A DNA stretch of 64,000 nt from CAZSXU01 sp964610505 (GTDB lineage Bacteria > Arandabacterota > Arandabacteria > JAGLYR01). Both the position numbers and the translations under genes were made by a program. Shown piece after piece: positions 44,781 through 54,574 of this stretch (the stretch's first letter is position 1; each line of letters begins with the position of its first letter). The notes under the pieces were generated by a model, which was given only the letters and a program-made list of their open reading frames with translations, did not search any database and had not been told where the DNA came from. The stretch spans positions 124,001 to 188,000 of the forward strand of contig CAZSXU010000002.1 in the NCBI GenBank assembly GCA_964610505.1, given 5' to 3'.

Positions 44781-45992
44781 TTGGCGGTCTATGTCTGGAA
44801 GGGGAAGGACGCGCGCGGCAAGGTTGTGTCCGGCGAGGAGAAAGCCAAGGACCGCGCCGAGGCCATCCGGCGTCTCCGGAGGCGGAAGATTGCTGCGACA
44901 CAGGTTCGTGAAAAACCGAAGGACGTCAAGCTGAAGTTGGGAATGAAAAAGGGCGTCAAGGTGAAGGACCTGGCGGTCTTCACACGGCAGTTCGCGACCA
45001 TGATCAACGCGGGGCTTCCGATTGTGCTCTGCCTGGACGTGATGTCGAAACAGGTGGAGAAACAGGTGTTCCGCCAGGTGTTGGCTCAGGTGAAAGACTC
45101 CGTGCAGTCGGGAAACACGCTCGGTGACTCGCTGGCCAAGCACCCGTCGGTGTTCGAGGATCTGTACGTTCATATGGTGGAGGCGGGCGAGTCGAGCGGA
45201 GCCTTGGACACGATCCTTGAGCGACTGGCGGAGTACCTGGAGAAGGCCGACCAACTTCGTAGAAAAATCAAAAGCGCAATGATGTACCCGACCGTGGTTA
45301 CCGTTATTGCCCTTCTAGCGACGGCGTTCCTGTTGATCTTCGTGATCCCGACGTTCACGAAGATGTTCTCCGACTTCGGGGGGCAGCTGCCGCTCATCAC
45401 TCGCGTCGTGGTCGGGATGAGTGACTTTCTCAGGGGATACTGGTGGGGAGTGCTGGGGTTGGTCCTGGGAGGGCGCTTCGCGCTGATGCGGTATCGGAAG
45501 ACGGAAAAAGGCCGGGAGAGGGTGGACTCCCTGCTGTTGAACCTGCCGGTACTGGGCCCCGTCATTCGCAAGGGAGCGGTCGCGCGTTTCACGCGCACGC
45601 TGAGCACGCTTCAGATGAGCGGTGTCCCGATCCTGGAGGGCCTGACCATCACGGCGCGAACCTCGGGAAACGTGGTGCTGGAGAAGGCGGTCATCAAGAC
45701 CCGGGAGAGCGTCAGCCGGGGCGAGACGCTGACTGAACCGCTGAGAGAGGCGAACGTCTTTCCTCCGATGGTCGTGCAGATGGTGTCGGTCGGTGAGGAG
45801 ACGGGTGCGCTGGACCAGATGTTGGCAAAGATCGCGGAGTTCTATGAAGACGAGGTGGACACGGCCGTGGACGGCCTGACCTCGGTCATCGAACCGCTCA
45901 TGATGGTTGTTCTGGGCGGAATCGTCGGCGGCATGGTCGTCGCAATGTATCTGCCGATCTTCAAGATGATTACCGTCATCGTGGGCAGTTAG
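44781..45992 (+). CDS. pilC: Type IV pilus inner-membrane platform protein PilC
   Basis: The 403-residue protein is the platform on which PilB and PilT act. It starts with YVWKGKDARGKVVSG, the usual PilC N-terminus, has two T2SSF domains (about 70-190 and 270-395) with FTRQFATMINAGLPI and ARFTRTLSTLQMSGVPI, and three hydrophobic helices. The start is a TTG at 44781 with GGAGGGAG six bases upstream; no in-frame ATG is near. Confidence 0.95.
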   Translation: MAVYVWKGKDARGKVVSGEEKAKDRAEAIRRLRRRKIAATQVREKPKDVKLKLGMKKGVKVKDLAVFTRQFATMINAGLPIVLCLDVMSKQVEKQVFRQVLAQVKDSVQSGNTLGDSLAKHPSVFEDLYVHMVEAGESSGALDTILERLAEYLEKADQLRRKIKSAMMYPTVVTVIALLATAFLLIFVIPTFTKMFSDFGGQLPLITRVVVGMSDFLRGYWWGVLGLVLGGRFALMRYRKTEKGRERVDSLLLNLPVLGPVIRKGAVARFTRTLSTLQMSGVPILEGLTITARTSGNVVLEKAVIKTRESVSRGETLTEPLREANVFPPMVVQMVSVGEETGALDQMLAKIAEFYEDEVDTAVDGLTSVIEPLMMVVLGGIVGGMVVAMYLPIFKMITVIVGS

Positions 45993-46001
45993 GAGTCCAT
46001 T

Positions 46002-47780
46002 GTGGAGGACAGGACACCGACAACGCGGTTCGGCAAAGTGAGGGGAGATGCCGCGCTGTTCATGCGCGTGCTCCTTCTTCTGCGGATCGGGGTGTTCACG
46101 CTCGCGCTGGGCGGCACGGGTATCCTGCTGCTGAGCGGCCAGGGGCCCGACGCCTGGTTCGGCGTGAGCGCGCTGCTGCTGGCCGCGTACATTGTGTCCG
46201 CACTCTACTGGTTCGCCTTCCGGGAGGGATATCGGTCCCGTTTTCAGGTGTACGGCCCCATCTTCATCGACATCGTGGTCAACACCTGGATTGTCCATTA
46301 CTCGGGCGGGATCGAGTCGCCGTTCGCCCTCTTGTATATCCTTACGATTCTCTCGGTGGGCGCCGTGTTTCAAACCCGGCCGGCACTTGTAGCCGCGACC
46401 GTGTCCGCCGCGTGCTTCGGCGGTCTGGGGTGGTTGGAGTTCTCCGGCGTGCTGAAACCGGCGGTGGCGCTGGCCCTCAACGTGGATGTCAGCCGCGACG
46501 TCGCCTACGCGTTCTTCTACGTTGTCCTGCAAATGGGATTTTTCTACACCACAGCGGTCGGGGCCGGATCGCTGTCGGGTCGGCTGAAGGCAAAGGGCGA
46601 GGCGCTCCGCTCGACAACGGCCGAGCTTCGCGAAATGCGCCATGATACCGAGAGTATCCTCGAGAACATGCCCAGCGGCTTGGTCAGCGTCAACGCGGCC
46701 GGCACAGTCGTGAGCCTGAACGGCGCCGCGGGTGACATGCTGGATCTCGATCGCGAGGCGGCCATCGGCCAGAGTCTGCAAGCCGTGTTCGACAACGGGC
46801 GGAGGAACTTCCGCAACGTGCTCATGAACGTTCTCCGCGGTGAGGCCCCGCCGTCCAGGCTGGAGATCACTGTGGAACGGCCCGACGGACGCGAGGTCCC
46901 GATGGGCATCAGCGTTTCGGTGCTGCGCGATTCGAACGGAGCCACGCGTGGAGTCATCGGCGTGTTTCAGGATTTGACGGAGGCGCAGCGAATGCAGCGG
47001 CAGATCCGGCGGGCGGATCGCCTGGCGGCGGTCGGCGAGCTGTCGGCCGCAATCGCTCACGAGCTCCGAAATCCGCTGGCCTCCATCGGGGGATCGATCG
47101 AGCTGCTTCAGGGGGAGTGCGAGCTCTCGGATGAAAACGGAAGGTTGATGAATCTGATTTTCAAGGAATCTCGGCGGCTCAAGCGGATCACGAGCGAATT
47201 TCTGGACTTTGCGTCGGTTCGGGAAACGCGGATCCAGCGAGTGAATCTGGGTGAAATCCTACGAGAAGTCGCGTGCGTGCTGAGAGGATATGAATGGTTT
47301 GGGGAGGGCGTGACATTCGACGTGACGCATGCGGAAGAGGCGGAGTGGGTGGACGTCGACGAGGAGCAGTTGAAGCAGGTGCTATTGAACCTGGGATACA
47401 ACGCGCTCGACGCCATGGCGGGGTGTGGGCGGCTTGTCGTGGAAGGGAGGGCGGGGTGCGCGGTCCGAGGCGTCTCTTGCGATTGGAAAGCGGGAGGTCT
47501 ACAAGACGATCGGAAGGATCTGGTGCTGAAGGTAACGGACTCGGGGTGCGGGATTCCGCGGCGGGATCGCGACAAGGTGTTCGAACCTTTCTACAGCAGC
47601 AAGCCGAAGGGCGTAGGCCTGGGGCTTTCGATTGTATCCCGGATCGTGGAAGACCATGGAGGGCGGATTCAGATCGAGAGCGAAGTCGGGCAGGGCACCT
47701 GTGTGACGATCGTGCTCCCCGGCGGTGTTCCGGCCGTATCGAGCGGGCCGGAAGAAACCGAGACAGTTGGCATCATGTGA
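46002..47780 (+). CDS. pilS: PilS-like membrane sensor histidine kinase
   Basis: The 592-residue kinase has six predicted transmembrane helices in the first 190 residues, a PAS domain (about 220-320), a HisKA domain with H353 in AIAHELRNPL, and an HATPase domain with LNLGYNALDAM, TDSGCGIP and GVGLGLSIV. This is the PilS layout. In Pseudomonas and Myxococcus PilS senses pilin in the membrane and phosphorylates PilR. GTG 46002 starts nine bases after pilC. pilR follows after 49 bases. Confidence 0.9.
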   Translation: MEDRTPTTRFGKVRGDAALFMRVLLLLRIGVFTLALGGTGILLLSGQGPDAWFGVSALLLAAYIVSALYWFAFREGYRSRFQVYGPIFIDIVVNTWIVHYSGGIESPFALLYILTILSVGAVFQTRPALVAATVSAACFGGLGWLEFSGVLKPAVALALNVDVSRDVAYAFFYVVLQMGFFYTTAVGAGSLSGRLKAKGEALRSTTAELREMRHDTESILENMPSGLVSVNAAGTVVSLNGAAGDMLDLDREAAIGQSLQAVFDNGRRNFRNVLMNVLRGEAPPSRLEITVERPDGREVPMGISVSVLRDSNGATRGVIGVFQDLTEAQRMQRQIRRADRLAAVGELSAAIAHELRNPLASIGGSIELLQGECELSDENGRLMNLIFKESRRLKRITSEFLDFASVRETRIQRVNLGEILREVACVLRGYEWFGEGVTFDVTHAEEAEWVDVDEEQLKQVLLNLGYNALDAMAGCGRLVVEGRAGCAVRGVSCDWKAGGLQDDRKDLVLKVTDSGCGIPRRDRDKVFEPFYSSKPKGVGLGLSIVSRIVEDHGGRIQIESEVGQGTCVTIVLPGGVPAVSSGPEETETVGIM

Positions 47781-47829
47781 ATGGGGCTTTCGGGTCCCTC
47801 TGCGACGGCGGCACGCTTGGGAGACAGAG

Positions 47830-49218
47830 ATGACCGGTGAGAGAATCCTGATTGTCGATGATGACGAAAGCATGTGCGAGTTCCTCACGATCATGCTCGA
47901 GAAAGAAGGGTACGAAGTCCATGCGATGAATCGCGGTAAAGATGCGATCCGGCTGGCGACGAACACGTTGTTCCACGCTGCGATGATCGACATCAAGATG
48001 CCGGGCATGGACGGGATGACGCTTCTCGGAGAACTCCGAGCGATCTCTCCGGGGACCCCCGTGGTGATCATGACGGCCTTCTCGTCGGAACAGACGGCGA
48101 TCGAGGCGGTCAACCGGGGCGCGTTCTACTACCTGGTCAAGCAGGCGAAGAAGGACGAGATCCGACTGGTCATCAAGAAAGCGCTCGAAGTGGGACGGCT
48201 GCAGGCCGAGAACAAGTTCCTGAAGCAGCAACTCAAGACCCGCCACGTGTCGAAGAAGATCATCGGTAAGAGCGAGCGTATTGAGGAAGTGTTCCGGCTG
48301 ATCGAGAAGGTGGCCGCCAGTGAAAGCACCGTTCTCATTTACGGCGAGAGCGGTACGGGCAAGGAGCTGGTCGCGCGGGAAATCCACTACAAGTCTCCGC
48401 GGTGCGAGGGGCCCTTCATCTCCATCAACTGCGGGGCCCTGCCCGAGACGCTGCTGGAAAGTGAGCTGTTCGGGCATACGAAAGGTGCATTCACGGGCGC
48501 GGTCAAGGACAAGGACGGTCTTTTCACGGTGGCGAAGGGCGGGACGTTTTTCCTGGACGAGGTGGGGGAGACCTCGCCGGCGATTCAGGTCAAGCTTCTG
48601 CGCGTGCTTCAAGAGAGGGAGATCATCCCGTTGGGCGGGACCAAGTCGGTCAAGGTGGATTGCCGGTTGATCGCCGCCACCAACGTGGACCTGGAGATGA
48701 GGGTAAGGGAGAGGATGTTCCGCTCGGACCTGTACTACCGCCTGAATGTGATCCAGGTGGGGCTTCCGCCGTTGCGAAAGCGGCGCGACGACATTGTCCT
48801 CCTGGCGGACTTCTTCCTTCGGGAGGCGGGAAAGCGCTCGTCCTGTGAACCGAAGAGCGTGGCCTCGGACGCCATGGACATCCTCGTGCGCTACGATTGG
48901 CCGGGCAACGTCAGGGAACTGGAAAACGTGATTGAGCGGGCGATCATTCTCCAGGACGGGCCGGTGATTCTGGCGGAAGACTTGCCTCCGAAGATCAGAG
49001 GTCTGGCGGACAGTGAGCGGGAGCGGAACGTCGTGGAGGTGTCCAACGTCACTCTGGAGGAACTGGAGCGGCGTTACATGGCGAAGGTGTTGGAGGAGGT
49101 CGGTTGGCGGAAGAAGGTGGCGGCCGATATCCTGGGGATTGATGCCTCCACGCTGTATCGGAAAATCCATCGCTATGGACTGAAACAGGACAGGGCGCGC
49201 GAACCTCAGCCTGTCTGA
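47830..49218 (+). CDS. pilR: PilR-like NtrC-family response regulator
   Basis: The 462-residue protein has a receiver domain with D54 in MIDIKMPG, a sigma-54-activating AAA+ domain with Walker A GESGTGKE and an intact GAFTGA loop at about 219-224, and a C-terminal Fis-type helix-turn-helix (KVAADILGIDASTLYRKIHRYGL). It should activate the sigma-54 promoters found at 41902, 54718 and 60740. In the receiver domain the usual KP after the acidic pocket is KQ. ATG 47830 is the normal family start, preceded by GAGACAGAG. Confidence 0.93.
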   Translation: MTGERILIVDDDESMCEFLTIMLEKEGYEVHAMNRGKDAIRLATNTLFHAAMIDIKMPGMDGMTLLGELRAISPGTPVVIMTAFSSEQTAIEAVNRGAFYYLVKQAKKDEIRLVIKKALEVGRLQAENKFLKQQLKTRHVSKKIIGKSERIEEVFRLIEKVAASESTVLIYGESGTGKELVAREIHYKSPRCEGPFISINCGALPETLLESELFGHTKGAFTGAVKDKDGLFTVAKGGTFFLDEVGETSPAIQVKLLRVLQEREIIPLGGTKSVKVDCRLIAATNVDLEMRVRERMFRSDLYYRLNVIQVGLPPLRKRRDDIVLLADFFLREAGKRSSCEPKSVASDAMDILVRYDWPGNVRELENVIERAIILQDGPVILAEDLPPKIRGLADSERERNVVEVSNVTLEELERRYMAKVLEEVGWRKKVAADILGIDASTLYRKIHRYGLKQDRAREPQPV

Positions 49219-49325
49219 TAAGGTCGATGCGCTTCTGGCACCGGACGCCGGGGAATGGGCTGAGTCCATCGAAACGTATGCGGCGACCGTCTGCCGGGGA
49301 AACGTTCGCGCGGGCGAGGAGAACC

Positions 49326-50378
49326 GTGGACGCGATTCGAACGGAGAATCTGTCAAAACGCTATCAGGGGCTGAGAACGGTCGCCCACGCTCTTTCCGGA
49401 CTCGATCTGGAAGTCTCCCCGGGCGAGATCTTCGGCTACCTCGGTCCCAACGGGGCGGGCAAGACGACCACGCTCAAGCTGCTCATGGGGCTCACGCTTC
49501 CCAGCTCGGGCGGTGCGTGGCTCTTCGGCCGTCCGGTGGGCGACCCGCGCGCAAGGCAGGGCGCAGGATTCATGCCCGAACATCCAAGCGCTCCGGGGCA
49601 CCTGACCTGTGAAGAGCTCCTCACGCTCTGCGGGCGCCTGTCGGGTTTGAGTCGCAGCGGGGCCACGCGCCGAGCGAAGCATCTCCTGGAGCGTACCGGT
49701 CTTGAAGAAGCGGCGCGAAAACGGATGCACTGCCTATCGAAGGGAATGCTTCAGTGGCTGGGCCTGGCGCAGGCGCTGGTGGGAGAACCGCAGGTTCTGA
49801 TCCTGGATGAGCCGATGTCGGGATTGGATCCGGTCGGTCGGCGGCGGATGAGGGACATCATTCTCGAGGAGCGCGCTCGGGGAACCACCGTATTCTTCAG
49901 TTCTCACATCCTGGCCGACGTGGAAATGATCTGCGATCGAGTTGGAATCCTTCTTCGGGGCACTCTTGTCCAGTGCGGCCAACTGAGTCGAATCCTGAAC
50001 CGTCGGCGTGAGGGAGCGGAGATCCGAGTGACGAACCTGCCGCCCGACGTCGCGGAGCGGATCGTGCGTATGGGCGCGGGGATTCGCCGCTTCGGCGAGG
50101 AGACGTTGATCGAACTCCAGGACGGCGACGGGATCGATCGTGTCCTGCAGTGGACGGCCGACGCCGGAGCTCGGGTTCAGGCCGTCGTCCCCCACCGGGA
50201 ATCCCTGGAGGAATTCTTCCTGGAGCAGGTGAGATGTCGGACTCCGGAGCCGGCGGGCTTTGAAGGATCGGGCGAGACCGGCGAGACGTCCGGGGCTCGG
50301 GCGATGGCGGCGACGGTCCTGGAGCCACGCGAGAGAACGGAGTCCCGCGAATCATCCGCACGCCGGAGTTCCCGATAG
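49326..50378 (+). CDS. ABC transporter ATP-binding protein (PilH-like)
   Basis: The 350-residue ATPase has Walker A GPNGAGKTT at about 40-48, signature LSKGMLQWLGLAQAL and Walker B VLILDEPMSGLDP. The C-terminal part is longer than usual, with a DUF4162-like segment and a serine/arginine/glutamate-rich tail. In Myxococcus the pilus cluster contains the ABC transporter genes pilH and pilI between pilR and pilD, and this pair holds the same position. Substrate is unknown. GTG 49326 has GAGGAG upstream; ATG 49227 is in frame but lacks a clear ribosome site. Confidence 0.82.
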   Translation: MDAIRTENLSKRYQGLRTVAHALSGLDLEVSPGEIFGYLGPNGAGKTTTLKLLMGLTLPSSGGAWLFGRPVGDPRARQGAGFMPEHPSAPGHLTCEELLTLCGRLSGLSRSGATRRAKHLLERTGLEEAARKRMHCLSKGMLQWLGLAQALVGEPQVLILDEPMSGLDPVGRRRMRDIILEERARGTTVFFSSHILADVEMICDRVGILLRGTLVQCGQLSRILNRRREGAEIRVTNLPPDVAERIVRMGAGIRRFGEETLIELQDGDGIDRVLQWTADAGARVQAVVPHRESLEEFFLEQVRCRTPEPAGFEGSGETGETSGARAMAATVLEPRERTESRESSARRSSR

Positions 50379-50405
50379 GGTGAGGAGTTCCGGGAAAGGA
50401 CTTGC

Positions 50406-51209
50406 ATGAACGGTCGGTCCCTGAAGATCAAGAAAGGGCGCGTGGGCCGGGTCGGCGCCATCGCCGAATGCACGTTTCTCGAATCCGTGCGGGATCGAAC
50501 CCTCTCGGTCCCCGTTCTCCTGGCGGGTCTCATGATCGGGGGAGCGCTTTTCACGCGGACGCTGAGCCTGGGCCAGCAGGCCAAGCTTCTCCAGGATTTC
50601 GGACTGGCCGGAATCTGCTTCTTCTCGGATGTGCTCGTCATCCTGGCGGTCACGGCGACGCTGGCGCGCGGCGTGGACCGCGGAACCGTGTTTCCCATTC
50701 TGACGCGGCCCGTACCCCGGGGGGAACTGATTCTGGGCAAGTACGGGGGCGTCCTGGCGGTGGTCGTTCTCAACATCGTAGCCGTCCTTGCCGGTCTCCA
50801 CGTCGCCCTGTTCCTCATCGGCGCGGGCGGCTCGAGCGGGATTTTGTGGGCGGCCGCGCTCTCGGTCGTGGAAGTCGCCGTGGTCGGCTCGCTGGCCGTG
50901 CTGTTCTCCGTGACGTGTTCGCCGGTCGTGGCCATGGTGTTCGCCGGGCTCATGATGTTCATCGGCCACGCGACGGCGGACGTCCGGGAACTGGCGGCTC
51001 GAATCGGTGAGCCGTGGGCGCAAACCATCGGGGAGTTGTTCTACTACACACTGCCGAATCTGGAGATTTTCGACGTGCGGGCCGCCGCGGTCCACGGGTA
51101 TCCCATCGACTCCGGCTACCTGATCTGGGCGTTCCTCTACGGGATTCTGTACGCGGCCGTGGTCCTGTGGGTCGCCATCTGGATCTTCGGACGAAGGGAT
51201 CTCGCCTAG
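50406..51209 (+). CDS. ABC-2 type permease (PilI-like)
   Basis: The 267-residue protein has six predicted transmembrane helices and begins with the ABC-2 pattern of a cytoplasmic N-terminus followed by AIAECTFLESVRDRTLSVPVL. The large loop after helix 2 holds FPILTRPVPRGELILGKY, typical of this permease class. It pairs with the ATPase 27 bases upstream. As for pilI of Myxococcus, a role in pilus assembly is possible but not shown by the sequence. Confidence 0.78.
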   Translation: MNGRSLKIKKGRVGRVGAIAECTFLESVRDRTLSVPVLLAGLMIGGALFTRTLSLGQQAKLLQDFGLAGICFFSDVLVILAVTATLARGVDRGTVFPILTRPVPRGELILGKYGGVLAVVVLNIVAVLAGLHVALFLIGAGGSSGILWAAALSVVEVAVVGSLAVLFSVTCSPVVAMVFAGLMMFIGHATADVRELAARIGEPWAQTIGELFYYTLPNLEIFDVRAAAVHGYPIDSGYLIWAFLYGILYAAVVLWVAIWIFGRRDLA

Positions 51210-51210
51210 G

Positions 51211-52308
51211 ATGAGCCAGCATCCAGAGTCGATGGAATGCGGAAAGTCCGGAGAGAGCCGGACCCGCGCGTCGTTTCCCTTGGGTCGAGCGGGCCGAGTC
51301 CTCACAGCGGTGATCCTGACGGGGATGTTCTTTCTCGCCGAGCATCGCGCCGTGGCGGAGAGAGCTTCGTTCCGTCTGGCGAAGGGATGGACACCGGTTC
51401 CATCGGGATCGGTGCTGAAAAGGCTGTCCTTCGGATACGACAGGGTCGTCGCGGACGTGATGTGGCTGAAGGGACTCCAGTACTACGGGAAGCAACGGCT
51501 GGCGCGGGCCCCCATGCCTCGTCTCAAAGAGTACCTGGACGCCGCCGTCGGCCTGGATCCTCATTTTCTCGCGCCGTACATCTTCGGCGGGCTGGTTCTG
51601 GCTCAGGATCTGGATCAGCCGACGGAGGCCGTGGATCTGCTGCTTCGAGGGATCGCGGCCAACCCGGATCGCTGGGAGCTGCCCTTCGAGCTGGGGTTCC
51701 TGCTCTACGTCGATCTGAATGAACCGATGCGCGCGGGCAAGTACTTCGAGTTGGCCGCTTCTCGAGACGATTGTCCGGGCATGGCAAGGCGCTTCGCGGC
51801 GTGGACCTATGCCAAGGGCGGGGGCCGAGATCGAAGTCGGCAGGTGTGCGAAGAGATCATCGGTCGCACGGACGACGCCGGCATGAAGGCGTTCGCCGAA
51901 GAGGCGCTGGCGGTCATTCAAATCGAGGAAGACCTCGACGTCCTGCGGGCCGCCATCGCCGCGTACGAGGCTCGAGAAAGCCGGAGGCCTCCCAGCCTTG
52001 GAGCACTCGTCGCGTCGGGAGACCTCAAGGGAATCCCGCCGGAGCCGAAGGGCGGGTTTTACGCATACCGCCCGGAGACGGGCGAAGTGGGGAGCTCAGA
52101 GCGCATCCAGTCGATGCTGGATCGGCACTGCAAAGAGATCGAGGATTCCCTCGCCCGGTACAGGGCGAAGTGGGGCCAATATCCGGACCGGCTCGAGAAT
52201 CTGGTGGACGACGGATTCATTCATGACCTGCGCACGATTTTCGGTTTCCGTTTCGCGTACGACCCCGAATCCGGCCGGATCTGGCCGGTCGAGGTGGGGA
52301 GGACCTAG
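51211..52308 (+). CDS. TPR-like protein in the pilus operon
   Basis: The 365-residue product has one N-terminal hydrophobic segment (about residues 30-45) and then helical hairpins with TPR character (LKGLQYYGKQ, YLDAAVGLDPHFLAPYIFGG, ELGFLLYVDLNEPMRAGKYFELAA). The C-terminal third has two similar short segments, YEARESRRPPSLGALVASG and YRAKWGQYPDRLENLVDDG, of the kind seen in pseudopilin-like and pilus accessory proteins. It starts one base after the permease and ends two bases before pilD, so it belongs to the pilus operon. It could correspond to the Myxococcus PilG, but I could not compare them. Confidence 0.6.
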   Translation: MSQHPESMECGKSGESRTRASFPLGRAGRVLTAVILTGMFFLAEHRAVAERASFRLAKGWTPVPSGSVLKRLSFGYDRVVADVMWLKGLQYYGKQRLARAPMPRLKEYLDAAVGLDPHFLAPYIFGGLVLAQDLDQPTEAVDLLLRGIAANPDRWELPFELGFLLYVDLNEPMRAGKYFELAASRDDCPGMARRFAAWTYAKGGGRDRSRQVCEEIIGRTDDAGMKAFAEEALAVIQIEEDLDVLRAAIAAYEARESRRPPSLGALVASGDLKGIPPEPKGGFYAYRPETGEVGSSERIQSMLDRHCKEIEDSLARYRAKWGQYPDRLENLVDDGFIHDLRTIFGFRFAYDPESGRIWPVEVGRT

Positions 52309-52310
52309 GC

Positions 52311-53075
52311 ATGCCCGAAGTGGCCGTTTTCCTTCTGGGTCTTATGGTCGGGAGCTTTCTCAACGTGTGCATCTACCGGATCCCGAGACGGCGGTCGATT
52401 GTCTGGCCGGGTTCCGCGTGCCCACGGTGCGGCCGTCCGGTGCGCTGGTACGACAACGTTCCTGTCGTCAGTTACCTGGTCCTGAGGGGCCGCTGCCGCG
52501 ATTGTGGATCGAGAATCTCGATTCGCTATCCATTGGTCGAACTGGCGGCCGGTCTCGGCTTCGTCGCCGTGGTTCGAGCGTCTGCGGATGTGTGGAGCGC
52601 CGCAGTCGGCTGCGCCTTCGTGGCCCTGCTGATCGTCGTCGCCCTCGTGGATCTGGATTTCCGGATCATCCCCAACCGGGTCGTCCTGGTCGGCGCCGGG
52701 ATCGGACTGGCGGCGGCGCCGTGGATTTCTCCCGGCATCGCGGGGGTCCTGCTGGGCGCGTTGGTGGGAGGGGGCACGCTCATGGGCGTGTCGGTTCTGT
52801 ATCGATGGGCGACGGGAGTCGACGGCATGGGGGCGGGAGATATCAAGCTCATGGCCATGATCGGGCTCTTCGTCGGATGGCAGGGCGCGCTGTTCACAAT
52901 TTTCATCGGAGCGCTGGCGGGGACCGTCGTCGGACTCGGGCTCATGGCTTTGAAGGGAGAGGGCCGTCGCGCGGCCCTTCCCTTCGGAACATTCCTGGCT
53001 CCGGCCGCCATCTGCGTCTGGATTGCTGGAGACGACGTGTTTCACTGGTACGTGGTGATGATGAACGGAGGGTAG
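52311..53075 (+). CDS. pilD: Prepilin peptidase
   Basis: PilD cuts the leader from prepilins and N-methylates the new N-terminus. The 254-residue membrane protein has the four-cysteine zinc motif (CPRCGRP and CRDCGSR at about 41-66), the first active-site aspartates in LVDLDFRIIPN and the second in GMGAGDIKLMAMIG, separated as in the family. It is expected to process the four prepilin-like proteins encoded downstream. Start ATG 52311 follows GGGGAGGA. Confidence 0.95.
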   Translation: MPEVAVFLLGLMVGSFLNVCIYRIPRRRSIVWPGSACPRCGRPVRWYDNVPVVSYLVLRGRCRDCGSRISIRYPLVELAAGLGFVAVVRASADVWSAAVGCAFVALLIVVALVDLDFRIIPNRVVLVGAGIGLAAAPWISPGIAGVLLGALVGGGTLMGVSVLYRWATGVDGMGAGDIKLMAMIGLFVGWQGALFTIFIGALAGTVVGLGLMALKGEGRRAALPFGTFLAPAAICVWIAGDDVFHWYVVMMNGG

Positions 53076-53106
53076 ATCTCCGTTGGAAACGTGGGGGCGA
53101 ACGCGC

Positions 53107-54483
53107 GTGAAGCAAGCGAGTGTTTTGGTGGTGGACGACGCCCAAGACGTATTGGCCGTGGTGTCGGATCTCCTGCGAATGAACGACTATCAGGTCACCG
53201 AAGCGTCCGGGGGCGAGGCGGCGGTTGCCTATCTGGCGCGGCAGCACTTCGACGTCATCCTGACCGATCTCGAGATGCCCTCCATCGGCGGAATGGACGT
53301 TCTCGCCGAGGCGAGGCGGAGGGATCCGGCGGCCCCCGTGGTTCTGATCACGGCCTACAGCACCATCGAGAGAGCCGTCGAGGCAATGCGGGAGGGGGCT
53401 TTCGACTTTCTCGCCAAACCCGTCCGCTCCGAAGATCTGCTGGGCGTCGTCGGGCGGGCCCTGGAACATCGCCAGATCCCGGTGCAGGCACGGTCCGCGG
53501 AGAGACGCGTCCACCACGCCGGCGAGCCACCCTTCATTGCACAATCGCCCGGTATGCTGCGGGTGATGGAGGACCTGGAGAGGGTGGCGGCGAGTGATAC
53601 GACGGTTCTCCTTCTGGGGGAGAGCGGGACCGGAAAGGAAATGCTCTCGCGGATCATCCACAGGCGGAGCCCGAGGCGAGAGGCCCCGCTGGTGGTTATC
53701 AATTGCGCCGCCATCCCGGGCGAGCTGATGGAGAACGAGCTCTTTGGATCCGAAAAGGGCGCATTCACGGGAGCCCAGCAACGAAAACCCGGGAAGTTTG
53801 AATTGGCGGAGGGCGGGTCGATCCTGCTGGACGAAATCGGAGACCTGAACCTCAGCCTCCAGGCGAAACTCCTGCGGGTTCTGGAGGAACGGGAATTCGA
53901 GAGGTTGGGGGGAGTTCGAACGATTCCGCTCAACGTGCGCGTCATGGCCGCCAGCAACCGGGACCTTGCGCTGGAAGTCGAGGCCGGCCGGTTTCGGGAG
54001 GATCTGTTCTATCGACTGAACGTGTTTCCGCTTCATCTGCCCGCGCTTCGGGATCGGCGCGAGGACATCGCGGACCTTGTGCGGCACTTCGTTCGGGAGA
54101 TGAGCCGTGATCTCAACAAGTCGATTGAGGATGTCTCGGACGACGCCATGTCGGTTCTGGAAAATCACGATTGGCCGGGCAACGTTCGGGAGCTTCGAAA
54201 CGTGATGGAGCGTGCGGTGATCCTCTGCGACGAGCGGGTGCTGGCGACGTCACACGTCGTGATTCGGCATCGGGTCGGGCGGGGGAAGGGGGCGGCCGCC
54301 TCCGACGGCGTTCGTACCGAGGCGCTTCGAGACGTGAGCCGCATGGCGTCGGCGAAGGCGGAAATCGAAATGATTCTCAAGGTCATGGAAGACGTGCGCT
54401 GGAATCGCAGGAAGGCGGCCCAGCGGCTCGGCGTCAGCTACAAGACCCTGTGGAACAAGCTGAAAGAATACGGGCTCGGGTAG
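53107..54483 (+). CDS. Second NtrC-family response regulator without an adjacent kinase
   Basis: The 458-residue protein has a receiver domain with D54 in LTDLEMPS, an AAA+ domain with Walker A GESGTGKE and intact GAFTGA near 218-223, and a Fis-type helix-turn-helix (AAQRLGVSYKTLWNKLKEYGL). No histidine kinase lies next to it, so it may be shared with PilS or use a distant kinase. It sits at the end of the pilB-pilD run and directly before the minor pilin genes. GTG 53107 is chosen; TTG 53083 with GGAGG upstream is an alternative that adds eight residues. Confidence 0.88.
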   Translation: MKQASVLVVDDAQDVLAVVSDLLRMNDYQVTEASGGEAAVAYLARQHFDVILTDLEMPSIGGMDVLAEARRRDPAAPVVLITAYSTIERAVEAMREGAFDFLAKPVRSEDLLGVVGRALEHRQIPVQARSAERRVHHAGEPPFIAQSPGMLRVMEDLERVAASDTTVLLLGESGTGKEMLSRIIHRRSPRREAPLVVINCAAIPGELMENELFGSEKGAFTGAQQRKPGKFELAEGGSILLDEIGDLNLSLQAKLLRVLEEREFERLGGVRTIPLNVRVMAASNRDLALEVEAGRFREDLFYRLNVFPLHLPALRDRREDIADLVRHFVREMSRDLNKSIEDVSDDAMSVLENHDWPGNVRELRNVMERAVILCDERVLATSHVVIRHRVGRGKGAAASDGVRTEALRDVSRMASAKAEIEMILKVMEDVRWNRRKAAQRLGVSYKTLWNKLKEYGLG

Positions 54484-54559
54484 GCGGGATCTTCCCTGAA
54501 GCCGGGGCGCGGTCGGGCGGGGACGCAGGGGAGCGCGTTGCCGAAAGCCGTTTCGAACC

Positions 54560-54574
54560 CTCGAGGAGCTCGAG
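54560..54574. promoter_or_regulatory. Near-palindrome upstream of the fimT sigma-54 promoter
   Basis: CTCGAGGAGCTCGAG lies about 145 bases upstream of the -24 box at 54718. Its two CTCGAG halves form direct and near-inverted repeats. It could bind one of the NtrC-type regulators. The rest of the 310-base spacer at 54484-54793 holds no gene I can support. Confidence 0.3.

Noticed and set aside
45315..47060. Minus-strand open frame of 581 codons opposite pilC and pilS
   Set aside because: Histidine- and arginine-rich composition typical of antisense reading of these two well-defined genes.
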